NCBI GenBank assembly: GCA_001604005.1
Contig: LVAM01000017.1
Location: 50,858-114,857, forward strand
Length of the DNA stretch: 64,000 bases
From: Clostridiales bacterium Firm_07
GTDB taxonomy: Bacteria; Bacillota; Clostridia; Oscillospirales; CAG-272
Direction of reading: 5' to 3'
Shown here: piece after piece, positions 1-8,592 of the stretch
How the letters are laid out: each line of letters opens with the position of its first letter
Numbering within the stretch: position 1 is the first letter of the stretch
The notes under the pieces: generated by a model
What the model saw: only the letters and a program-made list of their open reading frames with translations
Told to the model about the DNA's origin: nothing
Database searches by the model: none
Made by a program: the position numbers and the translations under genes

Positions 1-1238
1 TGCAGTTCGGAGAGCGGCACGTCAAGGAGCGGCGCGTTTTCTTTCACGATAAACTCGCTTGCCTCGATCTTACCCTGAATGATATTGTACAGCGTCTCCA
101 CATTACTGCCGATGGTGTTTGTCATCGCGCGCGCATAGCGCACGATCATATCAGAGGAAATGTTTTTCGGATAAATGACGGTGTCAAGATCCAAATGTCC
201 GATGAGATCCGAAAAATCAAAACGGTTGACTTTCGTCACGATCTTGCCGCTGCCGTAGCTACGCGCCAGCATCGAGAGCAGAATGTTCTCCTCGTCAAGA
301 TTGGTCAGCGCCACGAAAGCGCCGGCGTTTTCAATGCCCTCTTCCAGCAAGATCTCCTTGTCGCCCGCGTTGCCGTGAATGATGGTGGCTTCGGGAAAAA
401 GCGTGCAAAGTTCGTCGCAAACCTCCTCGCTTTTCTCGATGATCTTGACCGAAACGCCGTCGTCAAGGAGCATACGCGAGAGATAATGCGCCGTCTTGCC
501 GCCGCCGGCAATGAGCACGTCGCGCACCGGGTGCGTTTTATAGGCGATTTTGGTAAAGAACGCCGCCGCCGCTTTGGGGGAAGCAATAAGCGAGATCACG
601 TCGCGCTCTTCAAACACGAAATCGGCTTTGGCGATATAAGCGTCGTTTCCGCGCTCCACCGTGCAAATGAGCACGTCACAGTGCAGTTTGGGAACGACGT
701 CACGCACCGACATGCCGGCAAGCGGACTGCCCTCGGGCAAGCGGAATTTGACAAGTTCCACTCTGCCCCCCGCAAACGTATCGATCTTTTGCGCCGCCGG
801 AAACCGCAAAACGCGATGAATTTCCTCCGCCGCCGCGTATTCGGGATTGATGACCATCGCCAGTTCCAGTTCGTTTTTGAAAAAGTCGGTGTCGTCGCTG
901 TATTCCGGGCGCTTGACGCGCGCGATGGTGCGGCAGTTGCCGGATTTTTTCGCAATGAGACAGCAAAGCAGGTTCAGTTCGTCCGAACCCGTCACCGCGA
1001 TGAGAAGGTCCGCCGTGGCGATGCCTGCCTCGGCTTGTACGGCGTGTACCGCGCCGTTGCCCACGATGCCCATCACGTCACAGCGCGTTGAGACCTCGCT
1101 CACCTTTTCGGGAGAGAGATCGATCACGGTGACGTTGTTTCCCTGTTCGTTGAGTTGGGCGGCAAGATTTTGCCCGATCTTTCCGCAGCCGACGATAATA
1201 ATATTGAGAGAAGATTCCGTTGTCTTGTAGGCTTTCAT
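1..1238 (-). CDS. trkA: TrkA, potassium-uptake regulatory subunit (3' end outside window)
   Basis: Cytoplasmic NAD(H)-binding subunit that gates a TrkH/KtrB-type potassium channel. Two Rossmann/RCK halves are visible: the first has GCGKIG at residues 17-22, the second opens with IAGGGKTAH near residue 240. 412 codons are present and the family is usually about 450 aa, so roughly 40 C-terminal residues lie beyond base 1. The ATG overlaps the stop of the upstream membrane-protein gene by four bases (ATGA), so the two are translationally coupled. A trkH gene just outside the window is expected (inference). Family call is firm. Confidence 0.93.
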   Translation of the reverse strand, partial: MKAYKTTESSLNIIIVGCGKIGQNLAAQLNEQGNNVTVIDLSPEKVSEVSTRCDVMGIVGNGAVHAVQAEAGIATADLLIAVTGSDELNLLCCLIAKKSGNCRTIARVKRPEYSDDTDFFKNELELAMVINPEYAAAEEIHRVLRFPAAQKIDTFAGGRVELVKFRLPEGSPLAGMSVRDVVPKLHCDVLICTVERGNDAYIAKADFVFEERDVISLIASPKAAAAFFTKIAYKTHPVRDVLIAGGGKTAHYLSRMLLDDGVSVKIIEKSEEVCDELCTLFPEATIIHGNAGDKEILLEEGIENAGAFVALTNLDEENILLSMLARSYGSGKIVTKVNRFDFSDLIGHLDLDTVIYPKNISSDMIVRYARAMTNTIGSNVETLYNIIQGKIEASEFIVKENAPLLDVPLSEL

Positions 1239-2071
1239 TCTTCGCCCTCCTTCTTCGCTTCACTTTCTTCCAGTGTCGGGATAAACTGTTTTGCGATCTT
1301 GCCGTTTCCGCGACGTTTCACATAGAAAAATCCGATCACGCTGAACAGCGCCGCCCCCGCAAAATTCATCATCAGGTCTTTCATCGTATCCCGCAATCCG
1401 ACGTCTAAATATCCTTCCATCTCTACGCACTCGCCCGCGGCGTTTTCGACCGTGACGCGCGTAATGTCGGTAAAGTGCGTCACTTTTGCGCCCGTGCCGT
1501 TCGGCAGGGACACGGTGTGCAGATTCCGGACAAAATAATCTTTCTGCATATCGGTATGCAAAATGCTGTCCGCGCCGTATTCAAAAAACTCCCACAAAAC
1601 GCCGATCGTCATAGCAAAGCAAAAGGCGACAAGCGACAGGAAAAACGGGGAGAGCGTGTGGCCGAGGCGGTCCGTCCTGTGAAAAATATCCACCAGGCAA
1701 AAACCGACGGCGGAAAAAATAAACCCGTTCATCGCGTGCAACATCATATCCCAAAAAGGGAAAATGCGGTAAAAATCTTCGATCTCGCCGAGCACCGCGG
1801 AAGAAAAAACAAAAATATATACGACGATCTCCAACGTGGTGGGCATTTTCAATCGAAACCCTTTTTCCAGCGCCGGCGGCAATAAAAGAAGCACCATTGC
1901 CAACACACCGGAAGGAATGATATCCCACCTTGCCTCGATCACCGCGCGCACGATGATCGCCGCGATCAGCGCGTTCAGCGACAGATACACCGCAAAGGCG
2001 CGCTTGTCCTTTTTGATCTCCGACAGGACCGAAACGAAAAAACGGCGCTTTTTCGTGGTTTTTGGCGGCAT
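1235..2071 (-). CDS. Polytopic membrane protein, DUF2238/YjdF-like
   Basis: Integral membrane protein of 278 aa with about six hydrophobic segments. A short basic N-terminus is followed by two strong helices, then the polar-in-membrane motifs DMMLHAMNGF and WEFFEYGAD, which resemble the conserved region of the DUF2238 (YjdF) family. The C-terminal tail is charged. The start has a good ribosome site (AAAGGAG) and an extended -10 upstream. It is the first gene of a two-gene unit with trkA, which suggests a link to ion or membrane homeostasis, but its function is unknown. The family assignment is by eye and tentative; the membrane topology is clear. Confidence 0.75.
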   Translation of the reverse strand: MPPKTTKKRRFFVSVLSEIKKDKRAFAVYLSLNALIAAIIVRAVIEARWDIIPSGVLAMVLLLLPPALEKGFRLKMPTTLEIVVYIFVFSSAVLGEIEDFYRIFPFWDMMLHAMNGFIFSAVGFCLVDIFHRTDRLGHTLSPFFLSLVAFCFAMTIGVLWEFFEYGADSILHTDMQKDYFVRNLHTVSLPNGTGAKVTHFTDITRVTVENAAGECVEMEGYLDVGLRDTMKDLMMNFAGAALFSVIGFFYVKRRGNGKIAKQFIPTLEESEAKKEGEE

Positions 2072-2110
2072 ATCGACTCTCCTTTTTCGATTTTTTATAT
2101 AGACGGTAAT

Positions 2111-2119
2111 ATTATACCA
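2111..2119 (-). promoter_or_regulatory. Extended -10 promoter for the membrane protein-trkA unit
   Basis: Read on the minus strand the site is TGGTATAAT, an extended -10. No convincing -35 hexamer lies 17 bases upstream. It sits about 40 bases before the start codon. Confidence 0.5.
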
Positions 2120-2183
2120 TAAAATACAAAAAAATGCTACTGCTTTTTGAAAGTTTCCCCGCGCCGTGGAAATGCCGCCGCCC

Positions 2184-2212
2184 TTGACTTTTGCCCCGAA
2201 AAAGACTACAAT
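2184..2212 (+). promoter_or_regulatory. SigA-type promoter of the NSS transporter
   Basis: TTGACT, 17-base spacer, TACAAT, about 30 bases upstream of the start codon. Confidence 0.8.
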
Positions 2213-2241
2213 GATAGTACTGCGTGTGAAGGAGGTTTACA

Positions 2242-3591
2242 ATGGATACGCAAAACAAACCAAGAGAGCGACTGAGCAGTCGGCTCGGCTTCATTTTGCT
2301 GAGTGCCGGATGCGCCATCGGTTGCGGAAACGTTTGGAAATTCCCGTGGCTGACGGGGAAAAACGGAGGCGGAGGATTTGTACTGATCTATATTCTCTGC
2401 CTTATCTTGTTGGGATTGCCCGTTATGGTGATGGAATTTGCGCTGGGCAGAGCCGCGCAGGCAAGCCCCGTGAAAATGTATCAAGCACTTGAAAAACCGA
2501 GGCAAAAATGGCACTATCACGGTTATTTGGCGCTTTTCGGCAATGTGTGCCTGATGGCGTTTTACGGCGTGGTGACCGGTTGGATGTTCTATTATTTTCT
2601 CAAATTTCTCACCGGACAAAGCAATTCTCTCTCCTTTGTCGGTATGATCACCGCCCCCTCGATCAACGTGATCTTTCTGGCTGTGACCATCGTACTCAGT
2701 TTCGGTGTGCTCTGTTTCAAATTGCAGGGGGGACTTGAACGCGTTACCAAAATCATTATGGTGCTCTTGCTTTTGTTGATGTTGGTACTTGCCGTACACA
2801 GCGCTACACTCGCCGGCGCGGGGGACGGATTGAAGTTCTATCTGATCCCCGATTTTTCCAAGATCAACGGCAGTGTGATCGCCGCCGCGATGCAACAAGC
2901 TTTCTTTACGTTAAGTTTGGGTATCGGCTCTATGGCTATCTTCGGCAGTTATATCGGAAAAGAACGCACCCTGCTTTCCGAATCGGTCTACATCGTTTCG
3001 CTGGACACCTTTGTCGCTTTGATGGCGGGCTTCATCATTTTCCCCGCCTGCTTCACTTACAACGTGGAAGTGACCGCCGGCCCTTCACTCCTTTTCGATA
3101 CGATGGCTTCGGTCTTCAACAATATGAGCGGCGGACGCTTGTGGGGCACTCTCTTCTTCCTCTTTATGGTCTTTGCGGCACTCTCAACGGCGCTTGCCGT
3201 GTATGAAAACATTTTGGCGTGCGTGCGTGAGATCACCGGTTGGGGACGCATCAAAGGTTCGATCATCTGTGCCGTGGTGATGTTCCTTGTGGGACTCACG
3301 ACCGCGCTCGGTTTCAGCGTATTGCATTTTGAGCCTTTCGCGAAGGGCAGTTCCTGGCTTGATTTTTGGGACTTTCTCGTCAGCACCAATTTGCTCCCGC
3401 TCGGCTCGCTTTGCTTCGCGCTCTTTTGTTGCAATCCCTTTGGTTGGGGCTGGGACAAATTTGCGGCGGAAGCAAACACCGGCGCCGGTCTCAAAATCCG
3501 CCCCTTTATGAAACCGCTCTTCCGCTTTATCGTTCCCGCCGTTGTCCTTTTCCTCTACATATACGGTCTTGTCACGTTCGCGTGGAAATAA
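2242..3591 (+). CDS. Sodium-dependent neurotransmitter:sodium symporter (NSS) family transporter
   Basis: Secondary transporter of the LeuT/MhsT type that couples Na+ entry to uptake of an amino acid. The 449-aa length and about 11-12 hydrophobic helices fit the bacterial family. The first helix carries the signature GNVWKFPWLTGKNGGGGF, whose unwound middle binds sodium and substrate in LeuT. Starts after AAGGAGG with its own promoter and ends at a shared terminator, so it is monocistronic. The substrate cannot be told from sequence; tryptophan and other hydrophobic amino acids are typical for the family. Confidence 0.92.
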   Translation: MDTQNKPRERLSSRLGFILLSAGCAIGCGNVWKFPWLTGKNGGGGFVLIYILCLILLGLPVMVMEFALGRAAQASPVKMYQALEKPRQKWHYHGYLALFGNVCLMAFYGVVTGWMFYYFLKFLTGQSNSLSFVGMITAPSINVIFLAVTIVLSFGVLCFKLQGGLERVTKIIMVLLLLLMLVLAVHSATLAGAGDGLKFYLIPDFSKINGSVIAAAMQQAFFTLSLGIGSMAIFGSYIGKERTLLSESVYIVSLDTFVALMAGFIIFPACFTYNVEVTAGPSLLFDTMASVFNNMSGGRLWGTLFFLFMVFAALSTALAVYENILACVREITGWGRIKGSIICAVVMFLVGLTTALGFSVLHFEPFAKGSSWLDFWDFLVSTNLLPLGSLCFALFCCNPFGWGWDKFAAEANTGAGLKIRPFMKPLFRFIVPAVVLFLYIYGLVTFAWK

Positions 3592-3600
3592 AGCGCGAAA

Positions 3601-3631
3601 AACGCCCCCTGCCTGAGGCAGGGGGCGTTTT
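3601..3631. terminator. Bidirectional intrinsic terminator
   Basis: A perfect 13-bp stem (AACGCCCCCTGCC with its complement) with a TGA loop and T runs on the right. It separates the convergent NSS and APC transporter genes. Confidence 0.85.
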
Positions 3632-3642
3632 GATTTCAACGA

Positions 3643-5106
3643 TTATTCCGCGTCTTTCTCTTCGGCAGCGACAGCCGCTTTATCTTCGGATTTGAAGAAT
3701 GCGAGGCTGCATTTGCCTTTGTAGAAGAACATACCGATCAGCGTGATGACGGCAAAGACGATGAGGAACCAAACGTTCTCCATCTTGTGGCCGATGATGC
3801 AGCACGCCACCATAAAGGCGGAGCCGAGGAACGCCAGCGCGGGGATCACGAAACGGCGCAATACGCTCTCGCCTTTTTCTTTGATCATAAACATCACAAA
3901 CATCGGCAGATACATGGCGTAAATGGCGACGATGGGAAGTTCGGTGGAGTCAAAGACGAACGCGCCGTGCCAAGTCTCCGCAAGGCAAGCGAGGTAGAAG
4001 TAAAGCAGCCAGGCGGCGCAGGCGACAAGGCCGATGACGGCGGAGTTGTGCGCCATATTGGTGTTCTCGCTGACTTCCGCGAAAGTCTTGTCGGCAGGTC
4101 CTTCTTTACGCATAGCGGTGGTGTACATACCGCGCGTTTGACCGACCATAAGACCGTTGAGGGTGCCCATACAGGAGACAGCCACAAAGAGATTGAGAAT
4201 GTTGCCCAACACGTTGCCGAACACATTGGTAAAGGCAACGGTCGCGCCGTCGTCCATCAGATCGGTGGTCTTCGCGCCGCCGGCAACGCCGAGGAAGTAG
4301 AAAACGTACACGCCGATGATCACGGCACCGCCCACCATCAGGGCGAAAGGCAGGTTGCGTTTGGAGTTTTTGAGCTCGGAGTTGATCGAGGTGGCGATCA
4401 CCCAGCCCTCATACGCAAACACGGTCGCGCACACGGCCTTGAAGAGGATCTCCATCGTGGACATATCCGCAACGGGTCTCACCGTGCCGGCGCCGAAGTT
4501 GCTGACAAGCATATGGTTGGGGCCGACAAGACCGACGATGATGCCCACCACGGCCATCAGGCAAAGCGGGACCAATTTGATGACGGTCGTGCTGGTCTGG
4601 AATTTGCCCGCCAGTTTCGGCGAGAGCGCGTTGATGGCGTAAGAAGCCGCCATATAGAACGCCGCCAGCGCCAGGCACTCCGGACCGATGACGCAACCGC
4701 CCATAGCGGCGGGGATCACCAGCGGGAAGTTCGGCCAGGACGAGGTGATGAACACCAAAGTGTAGCGGGCGGAAAGCCACGCCAGCGCACTGGTCATACC
4801 CGGATAGTAGATGAACGTTTCGAACCAGGAGAGCACGTAGGCATATTTATGTCCTACGGTCGCCTCCGCGTAGTCCACCACGCCGTTGCAGCGCTCGAAT
4901 TTCTGCGCCATCACCGCAAACGCCAGCATACAAAGGATCATCACAACGCCGCCCAGGATCCAAGCGATAACGCCGATGGTCAAATTGCCGCCCGTGGTAT
5001 TCAAAATGTTTTGCGCCTTGAAGAAGACGCCGGATCCGATCACGATGCCGACGACCATGCAGATCGCGGTAAAGAGACCGTATCTTTTTTGCAGTTTGTT
5101 TTCCAT
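3643..5106 (-). CDS. APC-family amino-acid permease/exchanger (SteT/LAT-like)
   Basis: Amino acid-polyamine-organocation family permease of 487 aa with about 12 helices. The N-terminal YGLFTAICMVVGIVIGSGVFF is the family's first helix with its GSG unwinding motif, and EGWVIATSIN is the characteristic helix-6 region. The C-terminus is charged (ends EEKDAE). Monocistronic, with a good promoter and SD (CGGAGGTTAACA). Closest in look to serine/threonine exchangers such as SteT; substrate not determinable. Confidence 0.9.
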   Translation of the reverse strand: MENKLQKRYGLFTAICMVVGIVIGSGVFFKAQNILNTTGGNLTIGVIAWILGGVVMILCMLAFAVMAQKFERCNGVVDYAEATVGHKYAYVLSWFETFIYYPGMTSALAWLSARYTLVFITSSWPNFPLVIPAAMGGCVIGPECLALAAFYMAASYAINALSPKLAGKFQTSTTVIKLVPLCLMAVVGIIVGLVGPNHMLVSNFGAGTVRPVADMSTMEILFKAVCATVFAYEGWVIATSINSELKNSKRNLPFALMVGGAVIIGVYVFYFLGVAGGAKTTDLMDDGATVAFTNVFGNVLGNILNLFVAVSCMGTLNGLMVGQTRGMYTTAMRKEGPADKTFAEVSENTNMAHNSAVIGLVACAAWLLYFYLACLAETWHGAFVFDSTELPIVAIYAMYLPMFVMFMIKEKGESVLRRFVIPALAFLGSAFMVACCIIGHKMENVWFLIVFAVITLIGMFFYKGKCSLAFFKSEDKAAVAAEEKDAE

Positions 5107-5149
5107 TGTTAACCTCCGTTTTTATTCAATCTTGAAAAGATTTGAAAGC

Positions 5150-5178
5150 ATTATAGCACACTTGTCGTACAAAGTCAA
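5150..5178 (-). promoter_or_regulatory. SigA-type promoter of the APC permease
   Basis: Minus strand TTGACT, 17 bases, TATAAT, with TGC directly before the -10. Confidence 0.85.
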
Positions 5179-5247
5179 TGAATTTATAAAAAATTAGAAA
5201 TTTTTGTCAATTTTTTTGATCGGCGCGTGAAAAGATCGCAAAAATCG

Positions 5248-6372
5248 TCAGGAAGCCCACGCGGCGGGGCACTGCCTATGGGTTTTGAACCACTCCCAGT
5301 CGCGCAGCGGTCGGTCGTCGGCGGAGCAGATCACGCGCACGCCGGAGGCGTCGGTCGTGACCGTGATGTTCCCGTTCATCGATTCAAATGTGCCCGCGTC
5401 GTAGTCCACGCACCGAGTGGTTACGAAAACTTGGCTCGTATAAGGTGCTATGCGATCCACAAACGCTTGCGTGGGAAACTGGTTGGCGTCGGTTTTGGTA
5501 TATTCCGGACTGCCGCAACAACAGCAAACGCAAACGTACCGCGGTTTGATGACTTCAAGCAAGAGTTCCGACGAGGAGGTTTTGGAACCGTGATGCCCCG
5601 CCTTGTAGAGCGTCACCTCGGGCAATGCGTTGCGCTCTGCAAGCGAGCGCTCGCCGTCCGCTTCCAGATCGCCCGTAAACAGATACCGATATGGTCCGTA
5701 AGAGAACAGCGTGCAGACCGAATGATTGTTTTCGGTGGCGGATTTTTCATAATAAAACTTTTGGTCAAGGATCCGCATTTCGATGCCCGAGCCGAGATCA
5801 AACACGCTCTTTTCTCCCTCGATGCACTCCCGCGCCGTCAGGTGCGTGGCACCCGCCGCGATCTCGTCCGCGAGTTCGGATTGATAAAAACCGTACATCG
5901 TCTTTTTGCCGTTCTTTTCTTCCACCTGGTTCGTTTGGGCAAAATCAATGACGGTTTCGCACACGTAAAGATCGAAAATACTGCCGTCCGATTTGGAAAA
6001 TCCCGCGTAGTGATCCTCGTGCGCGTGCGTCACGATGACGTATTCGAGTTTTCCGTCGGTCACGTAACGATTGAGATATTCCGCGATCGTCGGAACGCTG
6101 GAAGTTTTCGAGCCCGCGTCAATAAGGATATCGGTGTCGCCCGCCTTGATATAGGTGCAATCCCCCGTAAACTTGTTGCCGAGTTCGAGAAAATGGATCT
6201 GCAACGCGCCCTCCGCCAAAACGGCGGGGGCTTCGTCGCTGTGATAAGTGCGCGAGGCGTAAACGCCCATACCGAGCACGCCGACAAGCGCGCCCGTCAC
6301 CGCGCAGACAAGGGCAAGGAATACCGTCAGCGCGGCGGAAAATTTTTGCTTTCTTTTAGTCCGCGTTGCCAT
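5248..6372 (-). CDS. Membrane-anchored metallo-beta-lactamase-fold hydrolase, ComEC/Rec2-like
   Basis: 374 aa. A basic N-terminus and one transmembrane helix (about residues 11-40) place the enzyme outside the membrane. The metal motif THAHEDH lies at residues 115-121, preceded by the strand DILIDAGSK and followed by GHHGS, as in the ComEC C-terminal hydrolase domain. There are no multi-pass ComEC channel helices, so this is the free-standing secreted form, whose substrate is unknown (nuclease or phosphodiesterase are plausible). Overlaps the preceding small gene by 17 bases, so the two are probably coupled. Confidence 0.82.
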   Translation of the reverse strand: MATRTKRKQKFSAALTVFLALVCAVTGALVGVLGMGVYASRTYHSDEAPAVLAEGALQIHFLELGNKFTGDCTYIKAGDTDILIDAGSKTSSVPTIAEYLNRYVTDGKLEYVIVTHAHEDHYAGFSKSDGSIFDLYVCETVIDFAQTNQVEEKNGKKTMYGFYQSELADEIAAGATHLTARECIEGEKSVFDLGSGIEMRILDQKFYYEKSATENNHSVCTLFSYGPYRYLFTGDLEADGERSLAERNALPEVTLYKAGHHGSKTSSSELLLEVIKPRYVCVCCCCGSPEYTKTDANQFPTQAFVDRIAPYTSQVFVTTRCVDYDAGTFESMNGNITVTTDASGVRVICSADDRPLRDWEWFKTHRQCPAAWAS

Positions 6373-6820
6373 GTCCGTCCTCCTCGCTTGCCGCCACCGT
6401 AAAGGTGCGGAGCCGCACGATCACGCCGTTGGCGCTCTTTTCCCCGAATTTGAAGTCGGCGGGAAATCCCGACACGGTGTAGGCGATCGTATACGTACCT
6501 TCTTTGTCCAGCGGAACGACGTATTGCCCCGCCGCGTTCTTTTGTAAATCGGTCTTAACCGTCACTTTGTCCGAAACGTCAAGTCCGAAACAGCGGGCGT
6601 CCACGCCCTCTTCGGTATAAAGATAGGTCGCGCCTTCCTCTCCCGCGTCAAAAGACAGATTTTTCGCGCCGTTCAGTTCAAACCCGTCGTTTTTCGAGAA
6701 GAAAAAGCAAACGAGCGCGCCCGCGACGAGCGCCAGCACGAACGCCGCGACCATCACGGCTTTCGTTGCGGGGTGCAGTTTTTTAACGCCGCGCTTCAAT
6801 GTGGTTTTTACGGTTGCCAT
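6356..6820 (-). CDS. Single-pass membrane protein with extracytoplasmic beta-rich domain, unknown function
   Basis: 154 aa and not recognised. A basic N-terminus (about residues 1-18), one transmembrane helix (about 20-42), then a polar domain that looks like a small beta sandwich: alternating hydrophobics, a GTYTIAYTV strand typical of Ig-like folds, no cysteines. The C-terminus is acidic. It is the first gene of a two-gene unit with the ComEC-like hydrolase and has the same topology (cytoplasmic N-terminus, domain outside), so it may be an accessory subunit of that enzyme (inference). Confidence 0.7.
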   Translation of the reverse strand: MATVKTTLKRGVKKLHPATKAVMVAAFVLALVAGALVCFFFSKNDGFELNGAKNLSFDAGEEGATYLYTEEGVDARCFGLDVSDKVTVKTDLQKNAAGQYVVPLDKEGTYTIAYTVSGFPADFKFGEKSANGVIVRLRTFTVAASEEDGHGNAD

Positions 6821-6849
6821 CGTCGTCCTCCTTCAAAAACGCTGTTTCC

Positions 6850-6879
6850 ATTATAGCCCCGAAACGCGCTCCTTGTCAA
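6850..6879 (-). promoter_or_regulatory. SigA-type promoter
   Basis: Minus strand TTGACA, 18 bases, TATAAT, upstream of the small membrane protein and ComEC-like hydrolase pair. Confidence 0.75.
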
Positions 6880-6881
6880 GA

Positions 6882-6911
6882 CGAAAAAGCCGCCTTCCGG
6901 CGGCTTTTTCG
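6882..6911 (-). terminator. Intrinsic terminator downstream of fakA
   Basis: A 13-bp inverted repeat (CGAAAAAGCCGCC and complement) around TTCC. A/T runs flank both sides, so it works after fakA on the minus strand. Confidence 0.8.
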
Positions 6912-6927
6912 ATCATATATGCGCGGT

Positions 6928-8589
6928 TTATTCGATCACGAAAATAAAGGGATAGATGTCCTGCCCGCCGTCGATCTCGAAAAGTTCGACGTCGGGGCAA
7001 TTTTTGCGCGCAAACGCGCGCACCGCGTCCATATCCTCGCGCGTGGCGTCTTTGCCGCAAATGGCGATGAGCACCGTGCGCTCGCTCATATCGATCTTGC
7101 CGATCAATTCGCACGCGGCTTTTGCCACCGTCTTTTGGTCGGCAAGCATCTCCTTGCCGGCAAAGCCGATATAGTCGTTTTTGGCGATCTCCATACCGCC
7201 GAGATGCGAATCCCGCACCGAGCGCGTGACCATACCCGTGATGACGCCTTCCATCGCGGCGTTGAGGCTCTCCTCGATCGCGTCGGTGTCGCCGCTGTCG
7301 GTATCGAGCATCGTCAGCGCGGCGTAGCCGTCGCCCACCGAGTGACTGTCCAACACCCGCACGTCGGATTTTTGATACATTGCCGCCGCCTGACGCGCCG
7401 TGAGAATAATGTTGCCGTTGTTGGGAAAAACGAAGATGGTGTCGGCGTTGACTTCGTCAAACGCCGCAAGAAAATCTTCGGACGAGGGGTTCATCGTCTG
7501 CCCGCCCTCTACCACGGCGTCGGCGCCGAGACTCCGGAAGGTCTCTTTGATCCCCTCTCCGGTGGCGACCACCACCACGCCGTAGGCTTTGTGCTCCTGC
7601 GGTTTCGGCGCCGCGGCAAAACGGTTTTCCACCGTCGCCTCGCTGTGTTGGAGCGCCATATTCTCCACTTTCATCGTGAGAAATTCGCCGTATTGTTGGC
7701 AAAACTCCAAAATCTTGCCCGGCGTCATACTGTGCACGTGCACCTTGACGATGGTACCGGTCTTGAACGCCACGATCGACTCTCCGCCCAGTGCCGTCAG
7801 CCCTTCGGTAATGGTCTCCACGGGGAAGTTTTCCGCGTCCACCTTGCTGTTTTGCAGTTGGAGCAAAAACTCGGTGCAATATCCGAACTCCATTTTGCTG
7901 TCCGCGGTAAAGCCGTCAAGGGACGGCGCGCTTGCGGCAACGCTTGCCGGCGCGGCGGTCGCTTCCACCTTTTCGCCGTGCAGGATCTTGTTCATACCCT
8001 CGATGACATACACGAGCCCCGCGCCGCCGCTGTCGATGACGCCCGACTCTTTGAGAATGGGCAACAGTTCCGGGGTGTGTTGGAGCGATTCGTGCATTTT
8101 CTCGATGAACGCCGAGAAAAAGTCTTCCAGCGTGCTCTCGGGCGTCAGTTTGCCGACCACGTATTCGGTCGCCTCGCGCGCCACCGTGAGAATGGTGCCC
8201 TCGGTGGGCGTCAGCACCGCGTCGTACGCTTGTTTGACGCCGCTTTGAAAGGCTTTGCCGAGCGCCGTCGCGTCGGCGCGCTCCACGCCGGAAAGACCTT
8301 TGGCGATGCCCGCGAAAAGTTGCGACAAGATGACGCCCGAATTGCCCCGCGCGCCGAGCAGCATACCGCCCGCCAGTTTATCCGCGATATAGGAAATGGA
8401 ATCCGAAGCCACCCCCGCAATGGCGGTGTCGCCGCCCTGCATCGTCAGGCTCATATTGTCGCCCGTGTCCCCGTCGGGAATGGGAAAAACGTTCAGATCG
8501 TTGACGATCTGCGCGTTGGCGCGCAGATTGTCGGTGCCGCCGCGCACCATATCGGCAAACAGCGCGCCGCTCAGTTCATAAGTCGCCAT
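6928..8589 (-). CDS. fakA: FakA, fatty acid kinase catalytic subunit (DhaL/DAK2 + DegV-like)
   Basis: Kinase that phosphorylates FakB-bound fatty acids to acyl-phosphates for phospholipid synthesis (YloV family). 553 aa matches the family. The N-terminal DhaL nucleotide/Mg domain has NDLNVFPIPDGDTGDN (residues 30-45), with the aspartates that bind magnesium. ARGNSGVILSQ and SGGAGLVYVIEG are further DAK2 signatures. The C-terminal half is the FakB-interacting region. It sits three bases downstream of a degV/fakB gene on the same strand, which gives a complete FakAB pair. Confidence 0.93.
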   Translation of the reverse strand: MATYELSGALFADMVRGGTDNLRANAQIVNDLNVFPIPDGDTGDNMSLTMQGGDTAIAGVASDSISYIADKLAGGMLLGARGNSGVILSQLFAGIAKGLSGVERADATALGKAFQSGVKQAYDAVLTPTEGTILTVAREATEYVVGKLTPESTLEDFFSAFIEKMHESLQHTPELLPILKESGVIDSGGAGLVYVIEGMNKILHGEKVEATAAPASVAASAPSLDGFTADSKMEFGYCTEFLLQLQNSKVDAENFPVETITEGLTALGGESIVAFKTGTIVKVHVHSMTPGKILEFCQQYGEFLTMKVENMALQHSEATVENRFAAAPKPQEHKAYGVVVVATGEGIKETFRSLGADAVVEGGQTMNPSSEDFLAAFDEVNADTIFVFPNNGNIILTARQAAAMYQKSDVRVLDSHSVGDGYAALTMLDTDSGDTDAIEESLNAAMEGVITGMVTRSVRDSHLGGMEIAKNDYIGFAGKEMLADQKTVAKAACELIGKIDMSERTVLIAICGKDATREDMDAVRAFARKNCPDVELFEIDGGQDIYPFIFVIE

Positions 8590-8592
8590 CGC

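Noticed and set aside
2072..2241. Riboswitch or T-box upstream of the NSS transporter
   Set aside because: The gap between promoter and start is only about 30 bases, too short, and no conserved T-box or riboswitch core is visible. I saw no riboswitch elsewhere in the window either.
3787..5112. 441-codon plus-strand frame opposite the APC permease
   Set aside because: Antisense shadow: His/Asp/Arg-rich, no hydrophobic core, and the permease on the other strand has clear helices and signatures.
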